Shown one piece after another: positions 31,470 to 42,785 of a DNA stretch of 64,000 nt. The notes below the pieces were generated by a model. That model saw only the letters and a program-made list of their open reading frames with translations, had not been told where the DNA came from and ran no database searches. Both the position numbers and the translations under genes were made by a program. This DNA is from Ichthyophis bannanicus. Its lineage: Eukaryota; Chordata; Amphibia; Gymnophiona; Ichthyophiidae. The first letter of the stretch is position 1; the number at the start of each line of letters is the position of its first letter. Where the stretch lies: the NCBI GenBank assembly GCA_033557465.1, contig JAWIIG010000025.1, forward strand, positions 3,529,001 to 3,593,000, read 5' to 3'.

Positions 31470-31726
31470 GAGTAGTTACTCACCTGTAACAGGTGTTCTC
31501 CAGGAGCAGCAGGAATCAGTCCTCACATATGGGTGACGTCGGCACCGACGGAGCCCTCGCGGAGCAATTTCCCCAGCTTTCAAAGAAAGCCTTTGGGAAT
31601 TGCAGCGCGCATGCGCGGTCCCCTTCCTGCCCAAGGGTGCCATCTTGCTCAGTCTGATGACATAGCTAAAAGACAGCAAAAAATTAGCAAAATAAATCAT
31701 ATGATTGCAACTCCAAGGGGAGGAGG

Positions 31727-31830
31727 GAGGGTTGTGAGGACTGATTCCTGCTGCTCCTGGAGAACACCTGTTACAGGTGAGTAACTACTCTTTCTCCAGG
31801 ACCAAGCAGGAAGTCAGTCCTCACATATGG
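31727..31830 (-). repeat. Internal complementary region of DIRS copy 2
   Basis: The join gagtaactactc|tttctccagg is the reverse complement of the left terminus gagtagttactc directly abutting that of the right terminus ending cctggagaaa. This defines the element ends to the base. Confidence 0.88.
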
Positions 31831-31969
31831 GACTCCCTAGCTTAAGGCTACCGGAGACCTCAAGTGGAAAAATTAGCTCCCTCTAGCTCAGTAGCACAGA
31901 AGGAAGGAATCTTCTCTGAAAACGCCCCCGACCGGTAGCCCAACACCAGGACCGGAGGGTAGGAGTTGC

Positions 31970-32572
31970 CTAAACCTCAAAGAGATTATGGAAGACTGCC
32001 TGACTGAAAGCACTGTCCCTGCGGGACTCCCTCTCCAGGCAGTAATGGACCACAAAGGTCTGGCTTGAAGACCAAGTAGCGGCCCGGCAGATGTCTGCCA
32101 ACGGAACAGAGCGGAGATGAGCCACTGACGCAGCCTTCGCCCTAACACGATGAGCCGTGACTCGACCCTCCAACGAGAGGCCGGCCGCCCCATAAGCCCA
32201 GGCGATACAGTCAGCGACCCATATGGACAAAGTACGCTTCGAGACAGGGAGCCCCAACTTATTGGGGTCAAAAGAAACGAAGAGCTGAACAGCCCTCCGA
32301 TGCTGTCACATACGGTCAAGGTAGAAGGACAAGGCCCTCCTACAGTCCAGCGTATGCAGGACCATTTCAGCCCGGTTGGCGTGCGGCCTGGGAAAGAAGG
32401 TCGGAAGAACCACCTCCTGGTTGAGATGAAAGGGAGAAACCACTTTTGAAAGAAACTTAGGGTGAGTCCGTAAGACTACCCTATTCCTGTAGAACCTAGT
32501 GTAAGGAGGATCAGACACTAGGGCCTGTAGTTCACTAACGCGCCTAGCCAAGGTAAGGGCTAAAAAAAACAA
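31970..32572 (-). pseudogene. DIRS copy 2 tyrosine recombinase remnant
   Basis: The catalytic half is recognisable: LARRVSELQAL (first Arg), TAHRVRAKAAS (His-x2-Arg) and FVVHYCLERES (Tyr). A TGA replaces a codon after FYLDRM (near 32306), splitting it into 32306-32572 and 31970-32257. Upstream, the DNA-binding N-terminal part is deleted at the 32582 junction. The remaining catalytic set is preserved, so damage is recent or confined to this stop and the deletion. Confidence 0.85.
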
Positions 32573-32630
32573 GGTTTTCCAGGCAAGACGACCTCTTCCA
32601 CCTCTCGAGGCAGCAGGAGGGGAGCAAGGA

Positions 32631-34135
32631 CTACCCTTTCAGCAGCCAGGCCATCAGATGAAGGGACCGGAGGTTGGGGTGCAGGAGAGTCCCCTGATCC
32701 TGTGACAGGAGATCGGGTTGAAACCCCAGAGGAAGAGGAGTGTCCACCGCCAGCTGCATCAGAAGCGGGAACCAGGGCTGTCTCGGTAATTTTCCTGACC
32801 TGGTAGATAGACAGCCTTGAGGAGGATGCCGTGGCTGACGGCCCAAGAGCACAGTTTTTGTGCCTCCTGACAGAGAAGGAAGGAGCCTGTGCCTCCTTGC
32901 TTGTTCACGTAGAACATTGCAACTTGATTGTCCGTCTGGACCAGCACAGACTGGTGAGAAGTGAGGTGGGAGAAGGCTTTCAGAGCTAGGCGGATGGCTC
33001 TGAGCTCCAGGAAGTTTATCTGCTGAGCAGATTCCCAAGGAGTCCATAGGCCTTGAGTACATGACCCTTGGCAATGTGCTCCCCAACCCAAGAGAGAAGC
33101 ATCAGATGTCAGCACCTGAGAAGGCGGAGGAGATTGAAAATCCACTCCTAGCACTAGGTTTGGCAGATGAAGCCACCACCACAGAGAAGAGAGCAGCAGG
33201 TTGGATATCTGTACTGAGTCTGCCAGGCTCCCCGTGGCCTGATGCCATTGTGTGCGAAGGCACCACTGAGCAGGTCGAATGTTCAGGCGGGCATTGGGGG
33301 TCACATGGACCGTGGAAGCCATATGGCCGAGCAGTCTCAGAAATTGCCTGGCCGAGACCAGGGAATTGTTGTGAAAGTGTCTGGCGAGATCCATGAGCCT
33401 TTGGGCCCTGTCCAGAGGCAGGAAGGCCCACGCCTGAAGAGTGTCCAACCTGGCGCCTATGAATTCGAGATTTTGAGAGGGGAGCAAAGTGGACTTTGCG
33501 AAGTTTATGACAAATCCCAAGTGCTGGAGTAGAGTCACAGTGCGATGAGTGGCCTGAGTGGCCTCTTGGGAAGACTGGGCTCTGATGAGCCAGTCGTCCA
33601 GGTATGGAAACACAAAAAGGCCTTGAAGTCTCAGATAGGCCGCCACCACTGCTAGGCATTTGGTGAACACCCTGGGGGCGGAGGATAGGCCAAAGGGCAG
33701 TACTCTGTACTGGTAATGATTTCCTCCCACAACAAACCTGAGATATTGTCTGTGGTCTGGATGAATAAGGATGTGAGTATATGCATCCTTTAGATCCAAG
33801 GAGCATAGCCAGTCTCCCTGCTGGAGGTAGGGCAGCAAGATTCCAAGGGTAAGCATCTTGAACTTTTCCCTTGCCAGAAACTTGTTGAGGTTTCGCAAGT
33901 CCAGGATGGGTCTGAGGCCTCCTGTTCTTTTTGGTATCAGAAAGTACCTGGAATAAAAGCCGTGACCTCTCAGGTGGTGGGGCACCGGTTCCACAGCCTG
34001 TTCCTGAAGAAGACCTGCTAACTCCTGAAGGAGTAAGTCCCTTTGCAGAGGGAGTCTTGGAGGCTCCCCTGGAAAGTAGGAGGGAGGTACCTGGTGAAAG
34101 TGTAGAAGATAGCCTTTTTGAACTATATGAAGCAC
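32631..34135 (-). pseudogene. DIRS copy 2 reverse transcriptase/RNase H, 3'-deleted
   Basis: The 458-residue frame (32759-34135) keeps LDLKDAY, LPFGLSSAPRVFTK, the catalytic YLDD and the RNase H residues in LTSDAS, FLELRA and VQTDNQ. It then breaks at GQENY, where about 300 bp are missing compared with copy 1. The last RNase H Asp and the methyltransferase-like segment are lost. The tail frame at 32631-33086 picks up PRQPWFPLL in another register. RT could fold, but the protein is truncated. Confidence 0.85.
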
Positions 34136-34224
34136 CCAGGTATCTGATGTGATGGCTGACCACCTGTGGGCAAAGTGGACCAGCCGGCCTCCTGTGCTGA
34201 GAGAAACCAGCGGAGGGGAAGAGG

Positions 34225-36170
34225 CTATGCTGACGGAGTCAAAACCCCCCCACCCTGCTGAGCAGGGGCCTGTGTTGTGGGCTTGGGGGCCTGCTGCCTA
34301 CGGGACCCATTACCCCGTCCCTTGGCCTGCTGACCCTGTTGGGGAGCTACTAAGGCCTGATAATGAGGGTAGTGTTTATAGGCAGCCGCCTTCCTCGGGT
34401 AAAAGGGCTTTTTCCCCGAGCCCTTCTTCTTCTGAGAAGGGGCAGAGGTTTTTCTGGACAGCCGAGTCCTGGTCAGAGTCTCGGTCTCGATCTGTGCAGC
34501 CTTTTCAGCCATGGGCTTGCCAAAGAGGTTTTCACCTCTGCAGGGGACATCGACCAACTTGTCCTGTACCCATGGCTCGAGGTCGGATGACTGAAGCCAA
34601 GACTGTCGGCGGGCACCGATGCCGGCTCCGGCTACACGAGCCGATGCTTTGAAGCCATCGTAGGCTGCTCGAGAGATAAACTTCGAGCACTCCCGAATAC
34701 CAGTGGACAAGGCTTGGAACCTCTGCAAAGGTTCCTCGGAGAGACCAGCAGAGAACCCGGCAATTTCCTTTGCCAGGTCCCGGAGATACATGCCCATGTA
34801 GAGCTGGTAGGTCTGGACTCGACAAGCAAGCATAGAGCCCTGGAAGCATTTCCTACCGAGGGCATCCAGTTTCTGGGCCTCCCGGCCGGGAGGCACCGAG
34901 GAGTGCATCTTCTGACTCTTGAGTCGATGCATGGCCGATTCCACCACCATGGAATGGTGCGGCAGTTGTGCCTTTTGGAACCTGGGGCTCTTGCGGACTT
35001 GATAAATGGAATCGACCTGCTTGCTTAACACCGGCGCCGACGCCGGGCTCTCCCACATGTGGAAGAGAAGTCGCTCCAGCATCGGAGGAACCGGTACAGT
35101 AAAGGCCTCCTTCGGGGGAGAGTCATACTGGAAGGCATTGAGCTCTTTGGCTCTTCGGCTCCTCCTCGGGATCCATGAGGAATGCCAAGGCCTTGGCCAT
35201 ATCCCGCACGAAGTCTGAGAACCGGGTGTCCTCCGGGGGGGGACCGTCTCCGAGGTTCGGATTTGGGTGAGTCCGATGGGACGCACCGAGTCCGAAACGT
35301 ACCTGGGGACTCTTCGTTCTCCGTCTCCCAGCCCGACTCCTCGGAGGAGGAATCGAGCGGCTCCAGTGAGGCGGGCTCCGATGCCCTCCGCCCCGATGCT
35401 GAGGCTGGCGTCGATGACCTCGGTCCCGAACGGGAGGCCGAGGGAGACCTTGACCGAGGATCGACTCGAGCTCGCATGGACTCGAGGATCGGCTCGGTCT
35501 CCGGGGTCGACTTGGACGTCGACGTCCCGGTGGTCGGGGCAGATGCACCGGCGAGGCCAGCGATCAATGCCCGCTGCTCGTCCATGAAGGCAGCGAAACT
35601 GCTCTCCAAGGCCGTCAACCTGAGTCTGAGCTCAGGAGACCCAGCAGCCCCCGACTCGGGCCCCGACGGTGTCGGGCCCGACGTCGGCTCCTTTGGAGGC
35701 GAGTCCACGAGGACTACAGTACTCACGTGTCCAGGAGACTCCATCTCGAGACGAGGATGTTTCGAAGGCCTCTCCGACTCCGAGGACCCGGGACGGCTAT
35801 CGGGGCTATGCGACCTGGCCCTCGAGGAACCAGGAGCGTCCACCGATGCCGCCCTCGCGGGTTTCTTCTTCCTATGATGTTCCCGGGCAGGAGACCCCCG
35901 CTCAGAGGAACTCCGACGATGCTCAGAACCGGAGTCCCGGGACGTCGAAGCCTCTGACGAGGTCCGGGCCCGGCCGGATGCGGAGTCAGAGAAGATTCGT
36001 TCTTTTTGATGCTGCCGACTCCTCAATGCTTTTGAGGACATTTTGCCACACGGACCACAGATTATCGGGTCATGATCGGGTTCGAGGCAGCGGAGGCAGC
36101 AGTCGTGTGTGTCGATAAGAGACATACGTTTCTTACAGTGATCACACTTTTTAAACCCGCTGGCAGCCAT
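34225..36170 (-). pseudogene. DIRS copy 2 Gag with frameshift
   Basis: The N-terminal frame (35025-36170) starts MAASGFKKCDHCKKRM and shows a Cys-rich motif of CxxC pairs (CDHC, CCLRC, CGPC) within the first 45 residues. A long Ser/Pro/Arg-rich region follows. At about 35150-35280 the register shifts and the conserved core continues in 34225-35286 (LERLLFHMWESPAS, QLYMGMYLRDLAKEIAG, ISRAAYDGFKASARV, then a basic tail). This copy shows the N-terminus that copy 1 lacks. One indel separates the parts. Confidence 0.82.
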
Positions 36171-36904
36171 GGGGGAAAAAGGGCCCCTGCAAGGTCAAAA
36201 GACAGGGCTGCCAGTGAAAAAAGAAAAATGGCGCGAACGCTAGTCACGAAGGACAAAAACCGAAAAAATAAAGAACGGACTCGATACCAGCGTATCGGGT
36301 CCGTGCGGGAAAAGGATCCGGCGTCGAACCGAGAAAAGAAAAGTAAATAAAATCAACTTTTTCAGCGGCGATCACAAACAGCGTCTGTAGGGCTCCGCGG
36401 AAAAAAGAAGACTGAGCAAGATGGCACCCTTGGGCGGGAAGGGGACCGCGCATGCGCGCTGCAATTCCCAAAGGCTTTCTTTGAAAGCTGGGAAAATTGC
36501 TCAACGAGGGCTCTGTCGGCGCCGACGTCACCCATATGTGAGGACTGACTTCCTGCTTGGTCCTGGAGAAACAATAAAGATAAAGGTTCAGAATGACAGT
36601 GCTTGAATCCTAGAGGTAGTGTTGTGGCAATGCCTTTAGAGATCAAGCTGTTATATAAGCATTTTTATCGCTCTTGCCCTGACCCCTTTTAAGATGCAGC
36701 CAGGAGCATCAGTCCACGTTTTAGAGGCCTGATGCTCCCGGCCAGGAAAAATAATGCCAGCTTTGAGCTGTTGTTATTTTTCCCTGAAATAACACAGCTT
36801 TCGAGATTGAATGCAAGCTCCTGGTGCTGAGTTGCCACAAGTTAACAGTAGATTAAGCTGTGGTAAAATCTAAGATTTAGTAACCCACCCCCCTTTGTTT
36901 AGAA

Positions 36905-37463
36905 AATAAATAAAGATAAGAAAGAAAAGAGGCCACTATGGTTTTATAAAGAAGTAGCTGAAAAGGTAAGGAAACAAAATAGTGTTCATAAATTACATGC
37001 ATTCAGCACACACCATAAATTACACAAGATCACTGCAAGATGAAGATAGACAATGATATATGGAAAAGCTAAGAGAAGCTAGTAAAGGAGTCAGAAGAGC
37101 ATAGATTTAAATGGAATTAAGAATAGCTAATATGGTAAAAGAGGGGGCAAGGCCTTTTTTAGATATGTTAATGATAGGAGTAAGCATAAAAATGCTACTA
37201 CTACTACTATTATTAGTTATCATTCGTATAGTGCTAGCATTACATGTACAGTACAAACACACCTAAAAGACAGTCCCTACTCTTGGCATTGTGAAACTCA
37301 AAGGTGAAGGGGAGAAATATCTGAAGAAAAAAAAAGCAGTCTTGCTTTAACAAATATTTCTCATTTGGTGTTCATTGAGGAAGGACTAGAATCAGGATCA
37401 CAGAAATCTAATACAAACAGAAATGGAAGTGAGGTTAACCTCAAAAGATTTTCAAAAGACTAT
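36905..37463 (+). mobile_element. Old CR1-type ORF2 linker fragment with a dispersed-repeat insert
   Basis: The translation near 36915-37010 reads KDKKEKRPLWFYKEVAEKVRKQNS, like the segment between endonuclease and RT in CR1. About 37340-37460 resembles the region just after it. Between them, 37193-37290 (actactactattattag...tatagtgctagcatt...gtacaaacacac) is a common vertebrate dispersed repeat type. Degraded. Confidence 0.4.
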
Positions 37464-38593
37464 GGGGGCATTTTATTAAAGGGAACTAGGGTGTGCCAAA
37501 AGTGCAGAAACTATGGTGCGTTAGGTGCAACACCTCCACATTAACTGTCGGGGATATGGAAAGCATTTTCCTGCCAGTTAATGCGGAGCCCTTTCCCCTA
37601 ATGTATGCCACATTAGCGGGGGTGCGCTTAACTCTACTTATTGACGTGCATCTGTGCTAATCATGCAGCATTCAGTTAGAGGAAGATTCTATGCCCTGCA
37701 CATATGGCCGCCGTACCCGCATAAAACTTAGTCAGGGCCAAGATAGACCCGATTTTGCCACTGCAGGTTCTAGATGTAGCCACACTGGTGGAAGCAGGGG
37801 ATGCACATCCAGGTGCTCCTCGTATGCCAAGGAGATCAACATACGGGGAGCTGCCTGTCTCTATGTCCAGAATGCCACTACCAGGGTAAGGAAACAATGG
37901 CGTTCTCACACCATGGAGACGAGCCATCTACCAGACTGCTCGGAATACCATGGCCCCCCTGCAGACTACTTCCTGGGCAGCACCAGAGGCCCCTATGGAC
38001 CGAATCATAGCTGCAGGGGCCCGGCTGGGCCAATGGCATGGGGTACAGGTGGCTGCAGTGCCCAATCACTGATGCCTCCAGGTCTTATTCCACCATCAGG
38101 ATGGAATATGCTGGACATCTGGGGTGATGCCGGGGAATAAAAAAAAATACAGTGGTCTCTTCAGAATAGGCCCTATATTTTACGGCACCTGGCCACTCCC
38201 CAACTTTGCCCCCGGTCTGCCCCCTCCCGCCCACGTACAGCGCTCCTTGAGCAAACACTGTGTACATGCGGGGAGTGCTGTCGGTGGAATTGGGGTTGGG
38301 AGCAGAGCATGGGTTGGATATTCAACCCACACATCCAACCCCGCTATTCGCGGTTCAGAATGCCCCCTTTAGTGTGTGTTATGAACCCGGTGCTAACTGC
38401 GCTGAGCTCACCATGCCCACTCTCTGCCCCTATAACCTGCCCATTCAGGACCCTAATGCAGGCTGCACAGTTAGCTCGGCAATCATCTCGTTCTGTCAAG
38501 GCCCCGCATTAGCTACCAATGCTTGTTCCAACACGCATTCAGCATGCACCAGAACAGGCACTGACAGCTAGTGCCCTTTAGTAAAAGACCCCC
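37464..38593. mobile_element. 1.13-kb TIR element, gggggYcttttaYtaaaggg ends
   Basis: The left end gggggcattttattaaaggg and right end ccctttagtaaaagaccccc are inverted repeats that extend into the adjacent bases (aactagg / ctagtgc). No transposase is recognisable; open frames inside are short. I see no clear target duplication (tat versus tgt). Confidence 0.65.
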
Positions 38594-38986
38594 TGTGTTA
38601 TTCATTGAAAATGCATTCATAAAAATATATAAAATCAAATACAAAAAAAACCAACAGAGATTGTTGATAAATAAAGGTACAAGAAAATTTTCAGCATTGT
38701 ATTTGAGTGGTATATATGAAACTGATGATTGATTATGGGCAGCCTCAATGAGTATGAAAAACTTGTAAAATGTATATCAGCTCATAGGCTCTAGTCTAAT
38801 GGTTCCCTAAACCTCGTTTATATATTTTTGGAGAGGTTGCCCTGTAAGCGATATAATGGAGAGGGATTGTTTTTGGCAATGTCATATTGTTTTCCTTCTA
38901 TTTTGGGTGATGTTATTAGTTAAGCTATAGAACTTATGCATTCAAATTTGAAAACAGCAATGGTAAAGATAATGTTATATGGATAC
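38594..38986. other. Unassigned AT-rich sequence
   Basis: No coding signature or repeat partner is seen in this ~390-bp stretch. Confidence 0.4.
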
Positions 38987-39930
38987 TTTGGGGTATGTTT
39001 ACTAAACTGCAGTAATGTAGCAATGGCTACATTAATGCTCGTTAGGTAATGTTAATGCGTGCTATGTAACGTTAATGCATGTTAACGTTACCTAACGAGC
39101 GTTAGCGTCCCCGGCCACGGTAAACACCGCAGAGGGTGGAGAGAGGAAGGAGAGAAGGGGTCAATGGGCGGGGACTGGGCGGGGAGAGGCCCCTTTTACA
39201 CCAACGCGGGGAACTGAAGGGCTAAAAAGTACAGTGAATGAAAACCTGTCGTTAAATGCATATTTTCAGGAGAGAGAAACCATTTCAGTGTCAGCAATGT
39301 ACAGCATAGGCAGGGAGCCCAAGAAAAGTGATAGTAGTGATACATTTGCAGCAACAGCATAGTGCCCAAGTATGAAAGCCCACTATGGCAATGGTGCAAA
39401 TGGGGCAAAGGGGACTGCGGGTGGGACATGTAGTGGGGGCAGCTGGGGTACAGGGTGGACTAGGCGGGCACCTAGGTGGCACAAAGGAACATAGAAACTG
39501 GAAATCAGCAAGACAGCAGCTGACAAAGGCCAAACACAATCCACCGACATCTACCTGGCCCACCGGAGCCAACAGTTGCCAGGGGACTGACCTGACATCC
39601 CCCCAGCCAACCCTCCCCAAAGCAAAAGGGACATACTATTGGTAGGCGGTGATGGGGGGATGTGAGGATGTGCTTGTATGCCCCCGCCCTGGACCCCGTT
39701 CCCTAGGCGACCGCCTACCCACACAGTGGATGGCCTGGGACTGAACACTACCAGCACCGACAGCATATGGTCATGTCAGCATGGCAGGGGGGTGTGTGCC
39801 CATGCTGGAGGGGGCAGTGGCACCTGCCTGCAGTGGACCTAGACCATGTCCTGTAACAGTACGTGGTGTGCAGTGCAACATAAAAGGTCTGGCTGAGGAA
39901 AAGTACAGGTAGCTTCAGTGACTCCTATGC

Positions 39931-40010
39931 ATCTGTGGCAAGTGTGGTGCAGTACACCCAGCCAGAGTGTCCAGAAACAGAAGATCACAGGTTCAAGTCC
40001 CAGCTGTGGA
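39931..40010 (+). promoter_or_regulatory. tRNA-like module 1 (element G)
   Basis: Box B GGTTCAAGTCC lies at 39990-40000. The upstream half (tggtgcagtacacccagcc) is like that of element C. Confidence 0.5.
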
Positions 40011-40040
40011 TCCTGCAGAGCATGTCCCCATATTTTACCC

Positions 40041-40342
40041 ACTTCAACACAAATTCATTCAACAATTCACTTGAGTATCACTATTCTGCAATTTTACTTG
40101 TGTCGCTCCTTAAGCCTCAGAAAATTGCCCACATAGCACTATGTCATACAGAAACTTTGTATATGTTTCTTGAATGTGCAAGGGCATTACATCAACAGCT
40201 TGTAGGAGTACTAAAAGACCCATAAAACTGTGGCCAATGATTCAATAGTTCAATAAGAAAAAATGAACTTAGCTCAATAAATGTTATAGTCTGTCTCAGG
40301 CTTCACAGTCCTCCGGTTCTTTTTCTTCTTTTTGTTTTTTTT
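40041..40342 (+). mobile_element. 302-bp LINE-derived insert with perfect 19-bp TSD
   Basis: Both flanks read atgtccccatattttaccc (40022-40040 and 40343-40361). Elements B and C have one copy of this sequence and no insert. The insert ends in a T-rich run (ctttttcttctttttg...). A frame in it contains HIALCHTETLYMFLECARALHQQ, similar to the Cys/His tail of L1/Tx1-type ORF2. It is a 5'-truncated retro-insertion. Confidence 0.75.
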
Positions 40343-41896
40343 ATGTCCCCATATTTTACCCTACAATGCAGATATAACAGCAGCATGTGCAAAGCCTAAA
40401 GCAGCGGCAAACAGGGGTACAAACACCCACTCACACAGGCTCCACAATCCAAAGCTGCATATAGGGTCAGGCTGTTAGCACCAGCACTGAGCTGCAGTTA
40501 TCACCAGAGCACTACTACTACCTCCTGCACAGTTTATCAATGCCAGCACTGTGATCAGGACCAGTGTGGCAGGCAGGGTTGCCAACCACCCCTACCTTTG
40601 CACAATGCTGCCATAGAAGTGTGTGTGTGTGTGTGTATGTCTATCCATTGTTCTGTGGCTGCCCAGACCTCACTGGGACCACAATGTCCCACTGTTACCA
40701 GCGTTAGCCTGAATTTGTGCATAATGAGGAGCAAGGTATTGTGGGTATGGCCCAGACAGGGCGGATTGGCCAGGATGAATCTTCACAGGGTGTGGGGCAA
40801 TGGCTGAGACACTGTAGTGCCCGACCACCACCTGCATGGACAGGGTGGTCGCAGCATGGCATGCTGGGAGGGCACTCACTCTGACCGAGCAGTGACCATG
40901 GCATGTCTAGGTTCCCACATAGCGCCCTGCAGTATCTGCTTCTAGTGATGCTTTTGTGTTTCTAGTGCTGGATTGCTAATCACTCAAATCCCTGCTTGGT
41001 GCACATAGTTTCTCTGTAAACATGCACTATAGACTGGCTAGTGGGCTGTCTGCAGTTAGACTGTATGTGGTTGGAACACCTATAAGGTACTGCAGGTACA
41101 GCCTGACTGTGCTGTCTGCTGTTGACTGGCAGACATTGGTGTAAGGCAGTTGGGGTTTTCCAGTCATAACACCAGTATTACTGCTGGTCTGCCACTGCTT
41201 CAGTCACAGATATGGCTCTGGCCCACCAACGCTGGAAGGCTGTCTTATACCAGCAGGATGGAGGTTGCTTCAGTGTGGCTCAGGTTCATTACCTATAAAA
41301 AGGGTGATTATGGCCCGTTGGGGGTATATAGAGTATACCACTTTAACTTATAGAGGCACTGCTACACAAACCTCATGCAAGTCTAGAAACCCCTCTGCTC
41401 TGCTAACAGGTGCCCATATCAGCCAGACCCTAACACAGGGTACACACTAATCTGGATGGTGTCTAGTCCCAGAGGGCCACATGTGGCTGCAGGATACAGA
41501 TGGACACCAAATTACCTTCGGATGCACTGCAAGGAACACCTGTCACACACTGGTAGTGAGAGGAATGTACAGTAGGACCCATCTCTAGCACCACATGTAC
41601 TGCAGACCTAGTGCTGGGCACCCATCCTATCCCTTGGGGTGAACACAGAACCTGCACACTGGCATGGTCTGTAGCTAGTCTGTGCCAGTATCACGCACTG
41701 TCAGTTCGTCTTTCCAAGCTGAGGTACCGGAGAGGTGTAGACCCCATTTGGTGATCAGCTGTAGACAACTATTCAGCATGTGCATTGCATCATGGGTACT
41801 GGTGGGGTTACCCTATTCTGGCACTCAGAGCAGACAGATTGTGCGGTGACCTTCCGTCCTTCTGTACCCAGCCATTGCTGTGACATACACCATGGA

Positions 41897-41962
41897 AGAA
41901 CAGTATAGCCTACTGGTTAGTACAATGCCATTCTTGGTAGTGTCCATGGGTTCAATTCTTCA
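41897..41962 (+). promoter_or_regulatory. tRNA-like module 2 (element G)
   Basis: Box A-like tagcctactggttagtac is followed by box B-like GGTTCAATTCT at 41949-41959. Confidence 0.5.
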
Positions 41963-42599
41963 TTGTTCCCTCCTTTCATGCCTGTCCTACTCAAGTAGTT
42001 TGCATGCCTGTAACAGTCATATTTTTGCAGATCTGTGCTGCCAGCCCATAATACCCTCGCCACAATTGCCAGCATTCCTTCGGTCCGTCTATCTGCGTCT
42101 GTCAGCTGTGTAGAGTCCTGTCTGCCTGTGCAGGCTGCCACCCCATGTCCTGCACTGCTACCCTTTCCTGCATTGCGCCTCTTCATGCTTGCCTCGCCTG
42201 TGCCTGATCTGCATGGTACCACCACTCCTCTGTCCACCCATCAGTGTAACTATCCTGCCACCTCCACCTCCACTGGGGGACATGTATTCCCATCATCTGA
42301 CACCAACTGTCTGTCCAGTACTTTACATTGCCAACACCCTGTGCTGTGGTACAGTTGCCCCCACTATGTTTGTCAACAGTACTGGCAGCCACATGGGATG
42401 CCCGCAGATATGGCAGGTCCAGCGGCTCCGAGCTCTCCCTTCTTCACTCGACTGTTCATTGCCTTTCCTGAGTGCTCTGTCTAGTGTTAGGGCTACATCT
42501 GTCTCTGTTCCTCACAGGTCATGCATGTCATCCTGCAGCACCTTGCAGCCTTTAGGGCACACTAACCTAGGGCACCATAACCTTGTTAGGCCACCTTAA

Positions 42600-42785
42600 C
42601 CTATGGTTCCATAGCCCAGGGTGCCTTATATGGTGCCTTGTCCAGGGGTGTCTAATATGGCGCTTAGTCTAAGGAGCCCTATAGGGCGCTTTACAAGGCA
42701 CCTTATGAGGAACCTAACAAGGCACCTTATAATACAGCTTACAAGGCACCTTATAAGGCGCCTTGTAACGCGCGTTGGTCCAAGG
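42600..42785. repeat. AAGGYRCCTT palindromic array (element G)
   Basis: Units such as aaggcacctt and aaggcgcctt recur as in element C but over about half the length. Confidence 0.8.

Larger units (their letters stand above)
31470..36571 (-). mobile_element. DIRS retrotransposon copy 2 (minus strand, defective)
   Basis: It has the same terminal inverted repeats and internal complementary region (about 31727-31830) as copy 1, and the same gene order. Joining the flanks gives atcaagaaa|caataaag with no duplication. Relative to copy 1 it lacks about 390 bp near 32582 (recombinase N-terminus) and about 300 bp near 32788 (RNase H end and methyltransferase-like region). It retains the complete Gag N-terminus and 5' leader that copy 1 lost. 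Confidence 0.9.
30720..36893. mobile_element. Fold-back element interrupted by an L2 tail and DIRS copy 2
   Basis: The left arm begins aaggggggtgggtgtgg (about 30720) and includes gagcatagggcctctaacatg...ctgatgctcccagc (about 30985-31025). The right arm ends ttagtaacccacccccctt (about 36893) and includes the reverse complement, ggagcatcag...ttagaggcctgatgctccc (about 36701-36741). The arms are therefore inverted relative to each other. The space between them is occupied by later insertions. Class and TSD are unclear. Confidence 0.5.

Noticed and set aside
37691..38140. 149-codon frame inside the 1.13-kb TIR element as a transposase
   Set aside because: No DDE motif or helix-turn-helix pattern is seen, and the length is too short.
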